A stretch of DNA of 64,000 bases from Phaseolibacter flectens ATCC 12775 (GTDB lineage Bacteria > Pseudomonadota > Gammaproteobacteria > Enterobacterales > Enterobacteriaceae). This document shows positions 17,520-26,718 of the stretch, piece by piece. Numbering within the stretch: the stretch's first letter is position 1; the number at the start of each line of letters is the position of its first letter. The notes under the pieces are model-generated. The model did no database searches. It was not told the origin of the DNA and saw nothing but the letters and a program-made list of their open reading frames with translations. The stretch covers positions 741,084 to 805,083 of the forward strand of contig NZ_JAEE01000001.1 in assembly GCF_000518745.1 (NCBI RefSeq), given 5' to 3'. The translations under genes were made by a program, and so were the position numbers.

Positions 17520-18206
17520 TTATCCTGTGGGATTATTTGGCTTATCTGATTCAACTGTGCTGCTGCCTGTTTCAATCCCTGCAACCTGATGCTGGTGAGC
17601 ATTGAATTTTTCCCTTAAGTCTTTTAAGGTTGATGTATTGTCTTTTGCATTATCGATAATGTCGCCGGTGAATTCTGCTAAAGGCGTATCAACGGTTACG
17701 CTATCACTTGCTACTATCATGGCAGCACCGCATGTGACATTAACTTTATCAGGCGTAGTAATATTAATTGCGCCGTTTTTAAGTTCAATAAACTGGCTGG
17801 GCTGCATATTCAAAAGCCCGCCTAGGTAAACACCATCGGTACGCGAGTGACTATCACGGGTTACGGGCAGTGACTCTGCCCGGGTTAACCTCACTGCACT
17901 AGAATCCCTATCACTCACCGCCATTAAGCCAATATCACCGACAACAGGATCCATAATTAATGCACTATTTCCGCATTGCCATCTTAGATAGGTAATGCCG
18001 TGAACCACACTATTAGCAATCGGTTTGCCTTCACTATCAGATCTTGCAACTAGCGGCTTTATATCAACCGTTTGTGTATCTGGGTATGAGGCAACAACTG
18101 TCACCAGTTCAATAAAAGTTTTCTCTAACAGGAGCTTTTCAAATATGAAGGATATAGCGCCGCTATCAGTTTTAGTTGATTCCGGTTTAAGTAGATTGTC
18201 TGACAT
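17520..18206 (-). CDS. Membrane-puncturing spike (Gp138/gpV-type)
   Basis: A 228-residue baseplate spike. An N-terminal OB-like domain of the Gp138 type (about 20-120; VDIKPLVARSD, WQCGNSALIMDPVVGDIGLMA) precedes a beta-helical C-terminal part with repeated short strands (SVTVDTPLAEFTGDI). The open frame begins at 18314, but ATG 18206 has an AAAGGATAAC ribosome site and overlaps the hub gene by only 20 bases. The spike pierces the outer membrane on tail contraction. Confidence 0.82.
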   Translation of the reverse strand: MSDNLLKPESTKTDSGAISFIFEKLLLEKTFIELVTVVASYPDTQTVDIKPLVARSDSEGKPIANSVVHGITYLRWQCGNSALIMDPVVGDIGLMAVSDRDSSAVRLTRAESLPVTRDSHSRTDGVYLGGLLNMQPSQFIELKNGAINITTPDKVNVTCGAAMIVASDSVTVDTPLAEFTGDIIDNAKDNTSTLKDLREKFNAHQHQVAGIETGSSTVESDKPNNPTG

Positions 18207-19059
18207 TAATGTTATCCTTTCTGATACCCTGACAGACCGATTGCCATTGCCCACCTGGCACCCACGCAGAAAGCGCATGATTAACAGAGGTGAGCATATA
18301 AGTTCCAGTAGCATTAGGTAGGTCAGTGATTAGTTGCACTTCACGCCCGGCACTAAGCATAGGGCTATAAAATGCGTTAAATAGGATGCCGCTCTGCACG
18401 AAAACTGGATAGCCAATTAATCCGTTTTCTTTACTTATCAATGGGGAAATTCCATTACGCTTTTTCAGCCATACATTAAATGTGTTCTTTTCATCGAAAT
18501 AAAAATTTAAATCATAGGCAAAACATATTCGCGTCAACTGCTCGTAAGGACTGCCCTCATAATGAGGATTAGGGCGACTTGTTATGTCACCTATATCATT
18601 TAAAGCGAGTCCGATCCCGGACGTGCTCGCAATCGCGGTTAACATGTCGGCGATCTTAACGATACCCGGTTGCGAATAGGCTTGTGATGCCATCTTCATT
18701 GCATCAAGGGCGGCAACTGCTTGTAGGTTTAACACTGGCTCTGGTGCGGCATTCATGTCTGCCCACGCTGATACAATTCCGCCCTGAAAGACAATGCCCT
18801 CCTTGTACTTGATTTTTACCCTGAACCTGTCACTGCGATTAGTAAAAACACCCAACCCCTTTGCCGAAAGCATCGCCATTAATTCCAGTGACAAGCCAAA
18901 CAGAGATAACTCGCCAGTTAATCCCTCTAACCCAAGATAGGCCCCTAACCTGACAACAGATTTCACATTGGTGATCCTTATTTCATCCGTGCCATTACCA
19001 TCAAATTGACCACCGTCCATAGAAAAAATGAATTCAAGACTTCTTTGTTCGTAGCTCAT
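18187..19059 (-). CDS. Baseplate hub protein (gpD-like)
   Basis: A 290-residue protein in the hub position between the plug protein and spike. It has the two-part beta-rich plan of late-control-D/gp27-type hubs ([19 protein letters not shown] in the middle, WQSVCQG near the end). It overlaps the plug gene by 4 bases. Family assignment is by plan and context. Confidence 0.72.
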   Translation of the reverse strand: MSYEQRSLEFIFSMDGGQFDGNGTDEIRITNVKSVVRLGAYLGLEGLTGELSLFGLSLELMAMLSAKGLGVFTNRSDRFRVKIKYKEGIVFQGGIVSAWADMNAAPEPVLNLQAVAALDAMKMASQAYSQPGIVKIADMLTAIASTSGIGLALNDIGDITSRPNPHYEGSPYEQLTRICFAYDLNFYFDEKNTFNVWLKKRNGISPLISKENGLIGYPVFVQSGILFNAFYSPMLSAGREVQLITDLPNATGTYMLTSVNHALSAWVPGGQWQSVCQGIRKDNINVRQST

Positions 19060-19355
19060 AGATCTTCACTCGAAAGATAAAACAGCTTAAAGCGAACACC
19101 CAGCTCACTCCAATGCGGATCGTCACCCCCTACCAGGTCAGAAAAAAACAACTCCCCTTTAAATCTCAAATAGGGATAACGAACCAATTTAGTGTTATTC
19201 AGGCAAGGCACGCCCTGCAATTTGATGCCCCCTTCGACACTCAGATCAAAATACATTGCCGAATTCATCTGAAATAGACGTATCATGCAGGACTGCCCAC
19301 CAAGCTCAACCGTAAACTGCTGCGACTTCTCAGGAGATAAGCTCACTTCTAGCAT
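19056..19355 (-). CDS. Phage baseplate plug-type protein
   Basis: A 99-residue, beta-rich protein with the family pattern [18 protein letters not shown] and YFDLSVEG, found beside the hub in myoviruses with DUF3383 sheaths. It overlaps its upstream neighbour by 1 base and the hub by 4. Confidence 0.7.
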   Translation of the reverse strand: MLEVSLSPEKSQQFTVELGGQSCMIRLFQMNSAMYFDLSVEGGIKLQGVPCLNNTKLVRYPYLRFKGELFFSDLVGGDDPHWSELGVRFKLFYLSSEDL

Positions 19356-20230
19356 CAGGCTAACCCTCTAGATACAATATGAATATTTTGAGTGACTTTT
19401 CTTGTCGCTTCCGGACTCACCACTTCCGGGGATAACCCAGCTGTTTTCATGCCGCTAACAAATCCGCTTTTGATGGTATCTATCGAATCACCAACAAAAC
19501 TGACCGATGATTTTATTCCCTCTGAAATCCGCGTTAACGTATCCGTTTGTACAGGTCTAGTCGCTGACTGAACCTGTTTTGTCACTGCGCTGCTGGCTTG
19601 TGACGTGCCATTATTCGCTGGCTTATTGTTGGTATTCTGGCTAGATAAGATGACTTCGGTTGCTCTAATTACTTCCTGAAAGAACAGGTTAACAACCAGC
19701 ATTGTTACCCCATTTTTGGCCGTGACTGCATAATCTTTGCCAATCAGATCGTAACCTGAAAAGGTTTCTTTCGGTGTTTCAATATCATACAGATAGGTCT
19801 GTGCAATCATCTTGTCGATAGTGTCCAGCACGTCAGCTTGAGTTGTTAGACTAAAATTGCTGACACTAGGAATAGCACCGGAAAACCCCGTAAAACCATC
19901 AACAATTAACCTCACAGTGAGACGCCCTGGTGTAATGACTTTGTTAAATGAGCTGTATTTCCCACCCATTTCTCCATTATTAGCAGCTATTGGTGCGGTT
20001 GATATTGATGCCGACTTAATGGGCTGAATAGCCGCCACACCTCCAACCGTGATCGCATCTTCTGAGGTGTCAGCAAAAAGGATACGATAAGCTGGACTCA
20101 ACACACTCGTCAGTATTGATAATGGGCTGCCGCTCTGAGCGGCGTTAAAAATGGTAGATGCATTAACGTTCAGCATCCCGTTTAATCTGCGGGTAAGCAG
20201 GTCACCAGTATTTACATTAAAAATAGCCAC
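19355..20230 (-). CDS. Baseplate/tail initiator protein, unknown family
   Basis: A 291-residue protein between tape measure and plug. It contains a beta-rich middle (about 50-190; [37 protein letters not shown]) and a Ser/Thr/Gln-rich C-terminal third. Its place suggests a role in tail-tube initiation or hub assembly. I cannot name the family. Confidence 0.65.
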   Translation of the reverse strand: MAIFNVNTGDLLTRRLNGMLNVNASTIFNAAQSGSPLSILTSVLSPAYRILFADTSEDAITVGGVAAIQPIKSASISTAPIAANNGEMGGKYSSFNKVITPGRLTVRLIVDGFTGFSGAIPSVSNFSLTTQADVLDTIDKMIAQTYLYDIETPKETFSGYDLIGKDYAVTAKNGVTMLVVNLFFQEVIRATEVILSSQNTNNKPANNGTSQASSAVTKQVQSATRPVQTDTLTRISEGIKSSVSFVGDSIDTIKSGFVSGMKTAGLSPEVVSPEATRKVTQNIHIVSRGLA

Positions 20231-20239
20231 ATCTTCCTC

Positions 20240-22045
20240 CTAGCGAACACCGCTAATGTATGGCGAAGTCAGTTTAGAGTTTCTAGCCTGTTGCTGTAAC
20301 TGATTCGCTAAATCAGTGACATTACTGACAGGCTCGTTCAATATGACCGTGCCAATGTGCATTTCTGAATTACTATGGTTTACTGTGCTTGTGTTTTGCA
20401 CAGATTTAGATACATTGGCAGCATTTTGCTGGGAAGCGAATTGCTGTGATATATCGGCATTAAAGGTCTGTCCGTCCGCAATCGCGCGAGATATCGTCTG
20501 TTTATCATACGGGTTCCGTCCATTTTCATGGGCGATAATGGCTGATACCATTTTTTGCATGACTTCATTATCTTTCAGGTTGACACGATCCGTAGCGTTG
20601 ACACCTAGCGCATGTGCCACCTGAGAAATGTAAGCGGGTGCATTATTTTCGTTTGCCGGTGCCCACGTTGAAATAATATCAGAGACTGTCTGCAAAGGTT
20701 TCCCCGTTGTTTTCCCCATGTGATAGCGCATCAACTGAGTTGATATTGCCTTGATCCCCTCGTAAGGTGTAGCAAATTTCGCATAGCGTCCATCACTTCC
20801 CACGGCATTAAATTGCCCCCGATACTCAAGATTACCCGGATTATTATTTCTAATCCCTCGTGGGATTCTGGCTTCCTGTGAGTATTGGGCTGTATTAGCG
20901 GATTGGTTTATTTTTGATAAACGTTCAATCTCGCTATTTTCTTTGCTTTGCGATACGGTGCCCTTGCTATAAAACAGACTCCCTAACCCGGCAATAGCAG
21001 TTGTTGCGCCAACTCCCAGAACCCCAACCGCACCAGCGGCAGCACTACCTGCAACACGGGCGGCTGGCGTGAGTAGCCCTTTTGCCTTGAGCGAAACATA
21101 AGAGGCGATCAAAAGCTTAATGGCATTCTCAGCACCACCAACTGCATCAGAAAAATCCTTTACACCATCTGAGCAATTCAGGAAAAAATCAGCAATGTCT
21201 TTTTCATGATCGGTAAGGTAGTCAACAAATTCATTAAGAACAGGTAGTATCTTCTCAGCCAGAGGAACAGCCACATTTTCATAAAGCCTTTTACCCATAT
21301 TGCTGTAGCTTTGATTGAGTATTTCCACCTGTACCGCCATGCTTTGGGCTTGCTTTAACTGCTGCTCATTGGCGGCTGATGTCTTAGTGAAGTAATCGGC
21401 GTTCTTATCAAACGAACTATCATTGATTGCTCGTTGAAGCCCCGATGATATCCCTAACTCATTCGCCAGCAATAAACGTAAGTCTTTGTTTTCGACAGAT
21501 CGCAAAGCTTGGCGAATATTGCTGAATAAATCGTCAACAGTTTTAGCACCCGTTAAATCTACCCCAGTGACACTCTGCAATCTCGCCATCGCCTGAGTAA
21601 ACTGATTAACACTCGAGTAGCCTTGCCTTAGCCATGATTGGGATTCACGCATCGTTTTTAAGGTATTAACTAATTCACCTGCACTGACGCCTGCGGCACT
21701 CGCTGCCCGCTCCAGACCATCAAGACGCTTAACTGGAATGTCCAGATAAGCAGACGCATTCCCCAACTGAGTCATGCTTCGCGTCATGCCAGAAAATAAG
21801 GCTGTTACGCCTCCGATAGTCAGGGAGACACCAAAAAATTTTAAGGCGGAATTTGACAAATCAGAAAAAGCTTTTACACCAGTCTTACCCCCATCAGTAA
21901 TAGTCGCGTTAAGGCTTGATATCTTTTTCTCGCTAGCATTAGAGTGCTTACCTAGGTCGTCTAATTGACTGACAACCTTTTTCTTACCCTGTAAAAAGCC
22001 CTTACTGTCAATGCGATAGACATAGACAAACTCATCGATTTCCAT
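20240..22045 (-). CDS. Tape measure protein with peptidoglycan hydrolase domain
   Basis: A 601-residue protein. Residues 1-390 are mostly helical, with a central hydrophobic stretch rich in Ala/Gly (about 315-355). Residues about 395-520 hold a P5/lytic-transglycosylase-like domain beginning GIRNNNPGNLEYRGQ, followed by a coiled tail. It sets tail length and locally opens the cell wall during DNA entry. It is short for a myovirus tape measure, suggesting a short tail. The start, ATG 22045, lies inside the frameshifted chaperone extension. Confidence 0.87.
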   Translation of the reverse strand: MEIDEFVYVYRIDSKGFLQGKKKVVSQLDDLGKHSNASEKKISSLNATITDGGKTGVKAFSDLSNSALKFFGVSLTIGGVTALFSGMTRSMTQLGNASAYLDIPVKRLDGLERAASAAGVSAGELVNTLKTMRESQSWLRQGYSSVNQFTQAMARLQSVTGVDLTGAKTVDDLFSNIRQALRSVENKDLRLLLANELGISSGLQRAINDSSFDKNADYFTKTSAANEQQLKQAQSMAVQVEILNQSYSNMGKRLYENVAVPLAEKILPVLNEFVDYLTDHEKDIADFFLNCSDGVKDFSDAVGGAENAIKLLIASYVSLKAKGLLTPAARVAGSAAAGAVGVLGVGATTAIAGLGSLFYSKGTVSQSKENSEIERLSKINQSANTAQYSQEARIPRGIRNNNPGNLEYRGQFNAVGSDGRYAKFATPYEGIKAISTQLMRYHMGKTTGKPLQTVSDIISTWAPANENNAPAYISQVAHALGVNATDRVNLKDNEVMQKMVSAIIAHENGRNPYDKQTISRAIADGQTFNADISQQFASQQNAANVSKSVQNTSTVNHSNSEMHIGTVILNEPVSNVTDLANQLQQQARNSKLTSPYISGVR

Positions 22046-22289
22046 TTTTACTCATAGCCTCGTGATATTGGTGCCATGCGGCGTCGTTATGAGATTCCAC
22101 TGAAATCATTTCTAAAAAGTCCCACAGATCTTTAACGCTGTAATCACGCTGCAACTCCAACAATGTTGCCTTGCCAGATTTAACGACAGAGTGAATATTT
22201 GAGGGGATATTCGCGGTTTTAATAAGTGATTGGGGCTTGCCGCCTTGTCTTAGGTAGGGGTATTCGACTCGGCGGCGACCGTTAAAAAA
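22032..22289 (-). CDS. -1 frameshift extension of the tail assembly chaperone (gpGT-like)
   Basis: No gene was apparent between the chaperone and tape measure, but the -1 frame is open from the slippery site to TGA 22034-22032. It encodes about 83 residues (NGRRRVEYPYLRQGGKPQSL, then VKDLWDFLEMISVESH). Frameshifting would give a gpGT-type fusion of about 212 residues, as in lambda and many myoviruses. The end overlaps the tape-measure start by 14 bases. Confidence 0.82.
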   Translation of the reverse strand, partial: FFNGRRRVEYPYLRQGGKPQSLIKTANIPSNIHSVVKSGKATLLELQRDYSVKDLWDFLEMISVESHNDAAWHQYHEAMSKNGNR

Positions 22290-22672
22290 TCGAAGTTAAG
22301 TTTAAACACCTCATCTTTTAAGCGACGAAGCGTACTGACTTCATCTATATCTGTTTCAGCATCAAGAGGGCGCTCAAGTGCGCGTCCCTCGTTTTCAATT
22401 CTTATTTTTACGGTTGACAACAGGCGCTGATTTATCGCTCTGGCCGCGTCCCTGTCTGCGTTAGCAATAGCGGCGAGACCAATTGTTGCAAGCCCTGCCG
22501 TTCCCATCGTCATTACTTCAGGCGGGATATTAAAGAAGTTGTTACGACTCATCACCCGAAACATTTCTTCAGCCAAATCCTCACCCTGTACGGCAGACAT
22601 CTCCTGAATGATGAAAGTCTTGCCAAAATCCCTGTTATTGTCACTAATGATAATTTCTATCGTGTTACGCAT
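22250..22672 (-). CDS. Tail assembly chaperone (gpG-like)
   Basis: A 140-residue protein directly after the tail tube gene (1-base overlap) and before the tape measure. The middle is Ala/Gly-rich (MTMGTAGLATIGLAAIANADRDAARA), with a helical C-terminus ending NTPT-stop. A slippery heptamer near its end yields a longer -1 product. Such chaperones coat the tape measure during tail assembly. Confidence 0.82.
   Translation of the reverse strand: MRNTIEIIISDNNRDFGKTFIIQEMSAVQGEDLAEEMFRVMSRNNFFNIPPEVMTMGTAGLATIGLAAIANADRDAARAINQRLLSTVKIRIENEGRALERPLDAETDIDEVSTLRRLKDEVFKLNFDFLTVAAESNTPT
22283..22289 (-). promoter_or_regulatory. Programmed -1 frameshift site T_TTT_TTA
   Basis: In the zero frame of the chaperone gene the codons are GAT TTT TTA (22291-22283), which makes the canonical heptamer T_TTT_TTA. 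A -1 slip enters the long downstream frame directly. A G+C-rich stretch (ACGGTCGCCGCCGAGTCG) follows and could hold a stimulatory structure. Confidence 0.8.
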
Positions 22673-23106
22673 TACAGATCGCTCCCTGTGACTGACTCAA
22701 AGTGAAAAACGGCCTGTCGCGTTCCTAATACACGCTGGCCTGGTGGGGTGATAGTCCAGCTGAATAACACGCCATTCACCAAATTGTATTTCTTTGAAAG
22801 CGCAGGGATGGTAATAACCGCATTACACCCAAATGAGGCCACCGCCGCTCGCTCCGCACTTTGCCAAGCGTCTATCCTGAACCCTGCCGAAGATGTCGGA
22901 GCTAGGCTGATAGTCAGTGTTGTAGGATTGAAAATATAACCTGCATGATATTTGCCATCCGCTGACATCAGTTCTTCTTTTGTATCTAAGGCGGCAACTT
23001 CGAAAATACTGTCAGCGGCAAAATCATCAACAGTAAATCCACCTGGATAAAACTCAGGCACAACAATGCGCAGCGAACTGTTAGCGCTGGTAATATTTAT
23101 TGGCAT
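22672..23106 (-). CDS. Tail tube protein (DUF3277-type)
   Basis: A 144-residue protein immediately after the sheath gene, the normal place of the tube. It is beta-rich, with IVVPEFYPGGFTVDDFAAD near the start and VLGTRQAVFHFESVTG at the end. The DUF3277 family accompanies DUF3383 sheaths. It forms the inner tube of the contractile tail. Confidence 0.82.
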   Translation of the reverse strand: MPINITSANSSLRIVVPEFYPGGFTVDDFAADSIFEVAALDTKEELMSADGKYHAGYIFNPTTLTISLAPTSSAGFRIDAWQSAERAAVASFGCNAVITIPALSKKYNLVNGVLFSWTITPPGQRVLGTRQAVFHFESVTGSDL

Positions 23107-23115
23107 AATTATTCC

Positions 23116-24594
23116 TTACATGACGTCGATTGAGGCGAGGTTGATACTTTGAATTAAGCTGCCATCGGTGTAGAAAAATACGGCACCAGCTAGCTTGCGC
23201 TCGTTGCGATTCGTTCCGTTTTGAGTAGGGATATAAAGATACCAACCCTCTGAATAGAGCGATTGGGAAATATCCTTGCCCGCCATGCCAATAACTTGCT
23301 GAATCTGAGAGTTATCTAGTGTAATGCCGGGTCTAATCGCCCCAAAATTCTTAGCTTTCACGGCCACATCAATCACACTGGCTCTGAGTGCGGTATAGCC
23401 CTCTTCGTTGAACGGAAAGGATTGGTTTTGCGTAAATACGTTAGCAAAAGCCCCAAGCAGGTTAGCATTGATCCATACTTGGCAAAGGAAAGTATCGAGC
23501 CATTTAAATGACCCACTAATTGCACCATCCGCCGCATAGCTGTAGACCACGCTATTCGCGCCGTATTGCCCGTAAAAGGTGTACCCGTTAGAGGCTATAG
23601 CATCAGCATCAGAGTCATTGTTAACATTTGGCGTCACCCCGTTAAATGACCTGAATTTATACGATACGCGACCATTAGTGGCATCAAAATTCAGTGAGCT
23701 AGCATAAGACAATACTGTCATCGCATAGCGATAATCGCCGTAAACGGGTAACACATTCTGATAGCCGTCAGCATTAATCTGAGCCGCTAAGCATTTATCA
23801 TTGCCCGCGACCAATGGATCAGATGAACTGTCAAATGGCACATAACCAAAACGGTAATTCTGGTTAGTGACCCACGCTGAAAACGCTAATGCTTGAGACG
23901 TTGATGGTGCAAATAAGGTGGTGAACAATACCCAGTCCTGATTGCTATTTTTCAATTCATCAAGGAAAGCGCTTGGATCGGATTGTTTCGTTCCTATTGA
24001 GGTAACGGCATTTTCAGTCTCACTTAGTCTAAGCACATCAGCAGCATCGCCCGTAGCCTTTGATACAGCGCTATTAGCGCCTTTTGTATTAGAGGTAATA
24101 AGAAACCGCTGTTGCACAGGCAGCCATGATACACTCACTTTATTGCCAATAGCTGTTTCTATTGCTTTGGCGGCATCATCAAAACTCGTTACATTGGCAA
24201 GTGAAATGCCAGCACTGGTGACTGAGCTGCCATTAACTGAAAGCGTGAGGGTAGAGATTGCTGTTTGAATATCGGCTATAGTCTTGCCTTTAAAGCTTCC
24301 CGACAATAACCATCCAGGCACACCGCCGCTATCACTAACGAAACGAGCAAAAAGAAGTTTAGCCGGTCTTACTGTTGCATTCTGATACCCAGTAAAATAA
24401 ATACCTGCTGCAATATATTCAACTGAGTCTTGCCCAAACCATGCACCTACATCCTTTTGCGATGAAAAGGCCATCACTTTTCCAACAGGAAGCAAGGTAT
24501 TATCACTTACCAGCATCCCTTGCATGTTTATAGCTGTTCCCTGCGCACTTATCACGCCGGGAGAAATAGAGAAATCACGATTTAAAGAGATCAT
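23116..24594 (-). CDS. Tail sheath protein (DUF3383-type)
   Basis: A 492-residue sheath subunit. The N-terminal SPGVISAQGTAINMQGML loop, the middle GYVPFDSSSDPLVAG and YRYAMTVLSYASSLNF blocks, and the C-terminal GWYLYIPTQ region fit the DUF3383 sheath family. It overlaps the neck gene upstream by 4 bases and is followed by the tube gene, proving a myovirus-type tail. Confidence 0.87.
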   Translation of the reverse strand: MISLNRDFSISPGVISAQGTAINMQGMLVSDNTLLPVGKVMAFSSQKDVGAWFGQDSVEYIAAGIYFTGYQNATVRPAKLLFARFVSDSGGVPGWLLSGSFKGKTIADIQTAISTLTLSVNGSSVTSAGISLANVTSFDDAAKAIETAIGNKVSVSWLPVQQRFLITSNTKGANSAVSKATGDAADVLRLSETENAVTSIGTKQSDPSAFLDELKNSNQDWVLFTTLFAPSTSQALAFSAWVTNQNYRFGYVPFDSSSDPLVAGNDKCLAAQINADGYQNVLPVYGDYRYAMTVLSYASSLNFDATNGRVSYKFRSFNGVTPNVNNDSDADAIASNGYTFYGQYGANSVVYSYAADGAISGSFKWLDTFLCQVWINANLLGAFANVFTQNQSFPFNEEGYTALRASVIDVAVKAKNFGAIRPGITLDNSQIQQVIGMAGKDISQSLYSEGWYLYIPTQNGTNRNERKLAGAVFFYTDGSLIQSINLASIDVM

Positions 24595-25118
24595 ATTGCC
24601 TCGTTGACTGGCTGAGAGCGTTCTAGCTCTGCTTGTGTAAAGAAAGCCATCGGCACGCTGATACCAATGTCTGTTTGAAAGGTCAATGTGACCGTGTACC
24701 TGTCTAAATACTGCTTTGTGTCTGTATAAAAGACATTCTGGCTAACATTATTTGAATAAAGTGGAGTGATAGCGGGATTAATCCCATGAAACGCCTGAAC
24801 GCTGTAGTCGTCCCTAAAAAGCGTCTCCAAGGCTATTGCCTTATCAACTGATCCTTCGCCGTAAATATCTACCTGAATATCCCACGTTCTTACCTCTGAT
24901 TTAACTAGCTCACTCGTCTCAGTTGAACCAGTATCGATATAGCTTGATCGTGTAGTCGTCATGCGTTTAAAAAAAAGCGGGGTAAGATAAGCGCAAAGCC
25001 CTTTAGACATCGCCACTCGATTATCTTGCGTTCGCCACGTCTCTTTAATATCAAGGTAACTGACAAAAAATTCCCTGACTGCATCTAAAATTTCATCAAG
25101 TGTCAGTGTATTGGTCAT
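24591..25118 (-). CDS. Neck/tail terminator protein
   Basis: A 175-residue protein directly before the sheath gene, matching the LIC_12616/gp12-like neck terminator plan (VRTWDIQVDIYGEGSVDKA, then YLDRYTVTLTFQTDIGISVP). It probably caps the tail and joins it to the head. It overlaps the next gene in the late operon by 4 bases and the previous one by 23. Confidence 0.72.
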   Translation of the reverse strand: MTNTLTLDEILDAVREFFVSYLDIKETWRTQDNRVAMSKGLCAYLTPLFFKRMTTTRSSYIDTGSTETSELVKSEVRTWDIQVDIYGEGSVDKAIALETLFRDDYSVQAFHGINPAITPLYSNNVSQNVFYTDTKQYLDRYTVTLTFQTDIGISVPMAFFTQAELERSQPVNEAI

Positions 25119-25482
25119 CGTCTTGCCTCCTAACTAACAGGCGACACCAATCAGGCCAAAGCTCGATAGGCTCGATCACTAACCACGTCACGCCATTGAT
25201 AATGATTAAATCCCCGCCAATCGCCTCACGTCTTAACGTACCGTAAATATTGCCATCGGTATGAATGGACTTAACGATACCTTGGAGATTTAGCCCATCA
25301 ATATGCCGTAGATCATCAGACGTGAGAGGCTGCAACTGAATGCTGATGATTTCATCAGGCTTGTATTTGGGCGTTCTGCTTGCCCCCTTACCTGCCTCAA
25401 TGCCATCAGAACGTCTTAAAATAGCATTAATGAACGGATTAACGATGTTAATCGCACCCTTAACTATTTGATGTAGATTCAT
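25096..25482 (-). CDS. Head-tail connector protein, unknown family
   Basis: A 128-residue beta-rich protein (IISIQLQPLTSDDLRHIDGL, GVTWLVIEPIELWPDWCRLLV) in the connector cluster between DUF4054 protein and sheath. The WP-W-C motif resembles head closure or stopper proteins. Role is inferred from position. Confidence 0.65.
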   Translation of the reverse strand: MNLHQIVKGAINIVNPFINAILRRSDGIEAGKGASRTPKYKPDEIISIQLQPLTSDDLRHIDGLNLQGIVKSIHTDGNIYGTLRREAIGGDLIIINGVTWLVIEPIELWPDWCRLLVRRQDDDQYTDT

Positions 25483-25939
25483 TTTCGCCTACCCAATATT
25501 GGACGGTGTGTGTCATTTCCCGTGTATCAAGCAATGGTTTATCTGTGAAGTTTTTAGGTTTATTACTGCGATGTTTTCGGTTATAGAGTGTTGCAGTTGA
25601 CAAAGGTGGGTCAGTTAAATCGATAATTGACTGCTTAACATCTGCAACAGCCTCCTCACCGACCAGAGAGAGTGCGGCGTCAACACTCTCACCCGCACGT
25701 AATGCTTTAGTGACAATTCCTCTCCACTTGTCTTCATGCTCAGCTATCGCCTTTCTAAAGAATGGGCGTGGAGGTTGATTATTCGCTGGCTGCCCCATTT
25801 CATTAGTGTAAGCTACCACCGCAACTGATTCTCCATCGGGATAAGTTGCTCCAGCTGGGAATCCCAACTTTAACGTCTTAGGCTTAAGTTGCCGTTCCAG
25901 ATTATCCAAGTGTGCTTTCATCGTCCGCATGGCAGACAC
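25460..25939 (-). CDS. Virion morphogenesis/tail completion protein
   Basis: A 159-residue protein with the pattern of gpG/HK97-gp10-like completion proteins: LKLGFPAGATYPDG, VAYTNEMGQP, then NNQPPRPFFRKAI and a C-terminal SLVGEEAVADVKQSI..LDTREM. It links tail and head. It overlaps both neighbours by about 22 bases. Confidence 0.72.
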   Translation of the reverse strand: MSAMRTMKAHLDNLERQLKPKTLKLGFPAGATYPDGESVAVVAYTNEMGQPANNQPPRPFFRKAIAEHEDKWRGIVTKALRAGESVDAALSLVGEEAVADVKQSIIDLTDPPLSTATLYNRKHRSNKPKNFTDKPLLDTREMTHTVQYWVGENESTSNS

Positions 25940-26346
25940 CTCTTTACTGCTGGGAAGTAAGCAAACATCCTATAAGGCTTTGTCAGCTGCCAGAAAAGCA
26001 ACCCATACTGGCTCTGCATATACCATGTGTAATCGGATGAAAGTCCAGATCCAAAATCAAAAGAGACGCTGACGCTGCCCTCTGACGCTGCTGAAACTCG
26101 CCCTACCGCACCACCACCAACTCCCCCACTGCCTTTACTGTCTCCATGTTGCATATAAGCCAAATGCGCTATCAGTAAATAAAGCAGTCTTTGCCGTTTA
26201 GCAAGATCAGACTCAAGAGAGAAATTGTTGTTATCAAAGGCCATACATGCCATATCAAACAAAAGCGATAACTGTGGTTCGGTAACGCCCTTGAATTCAG
26301 GGTATAGCGCCCGAAACTTATCAATATCTAGCGTCACCGATGCCAT
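25918..26346 (-). CDS. DUF4054 head-tail adaptor
   Basis: A 142-residue protein with the adaptor fold of the DUF4054 family (FRALYPEFKGVTEPQLSLLFDMA near the N-terminus, LLYLLIAHLAYMQ). It attaches to the portal and forms the first connector ring. The gene begins 1 base from the upstream gene's stop. Confidence 0.8.
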   Translation of the reverse strand: MASVTLDIDKFRALYPEFKGVTEPQLSLLFDMACMAFDNNNFSLESDLAKRQRLLYLLIAHLAYMQHGDSKGSGGVGGGAVGRVSAASEGSVSVSFDFGSGLSSDYTWYMQSQYGLLFWQLTKPYRMFAYFPAVKRCLPCGR

Positions 26347-26700
26347 CTAAACCCCCTTATCTTCTGTCACTTTTCCAATTTTCGCATCACCCATATCTGG
26401 CACAATTTTTTCCATGCCCGTTTTGACTTTCTTGCGATCACTGGTCTCACCTTGCACCGCAGCTTCTGACTTAATCTGATATATCAGCTCTTTTTTTACA
26501 AAAGGTGCATCTGCATAGGCTTTAAGAAATGCCGCAAACCAATCCGCATCGACCTCGCGGGTGATTCCTGATCCATTCACTGAGCAAGGGGTGATAACCC
26601 CAAATCCCTGACTTGCACCATTAAAAGTGACAGTAACGCCATTGACAGACACAGTTAAGCCGTGGGGCAATTTGCACCCCACAATAATTTTATTCGCCAT
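26347..26700 (-). CDS. Small capsid-region protein, unknown family
   Basis: A 117-residue protein between the major capsid and connector genes. The N-terminal half is beta-rich (GCKLPHGLTVSVNGVTVTFNGAS); the C-terminus is Lys/Asp-rich. It might decorate the capsid or seal the head. Conserved synteny with DUF2184-type capsid phages is expected but not testable here. Confidence 0.6.
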   Translation of the reverse strand: MANKIIVGCKLPHGLTVSVNGVTVTFNGASQGFGVITPCSVNGSGITREVDADWFAAFLKAYADAPFVKKELIYQIKSEAAVQGETSDRKKVKTGMEKIVPDMGDAKIGKVTEDKGV

Positions 26701-26718
26701 TAAATTTATCCTAAATGA

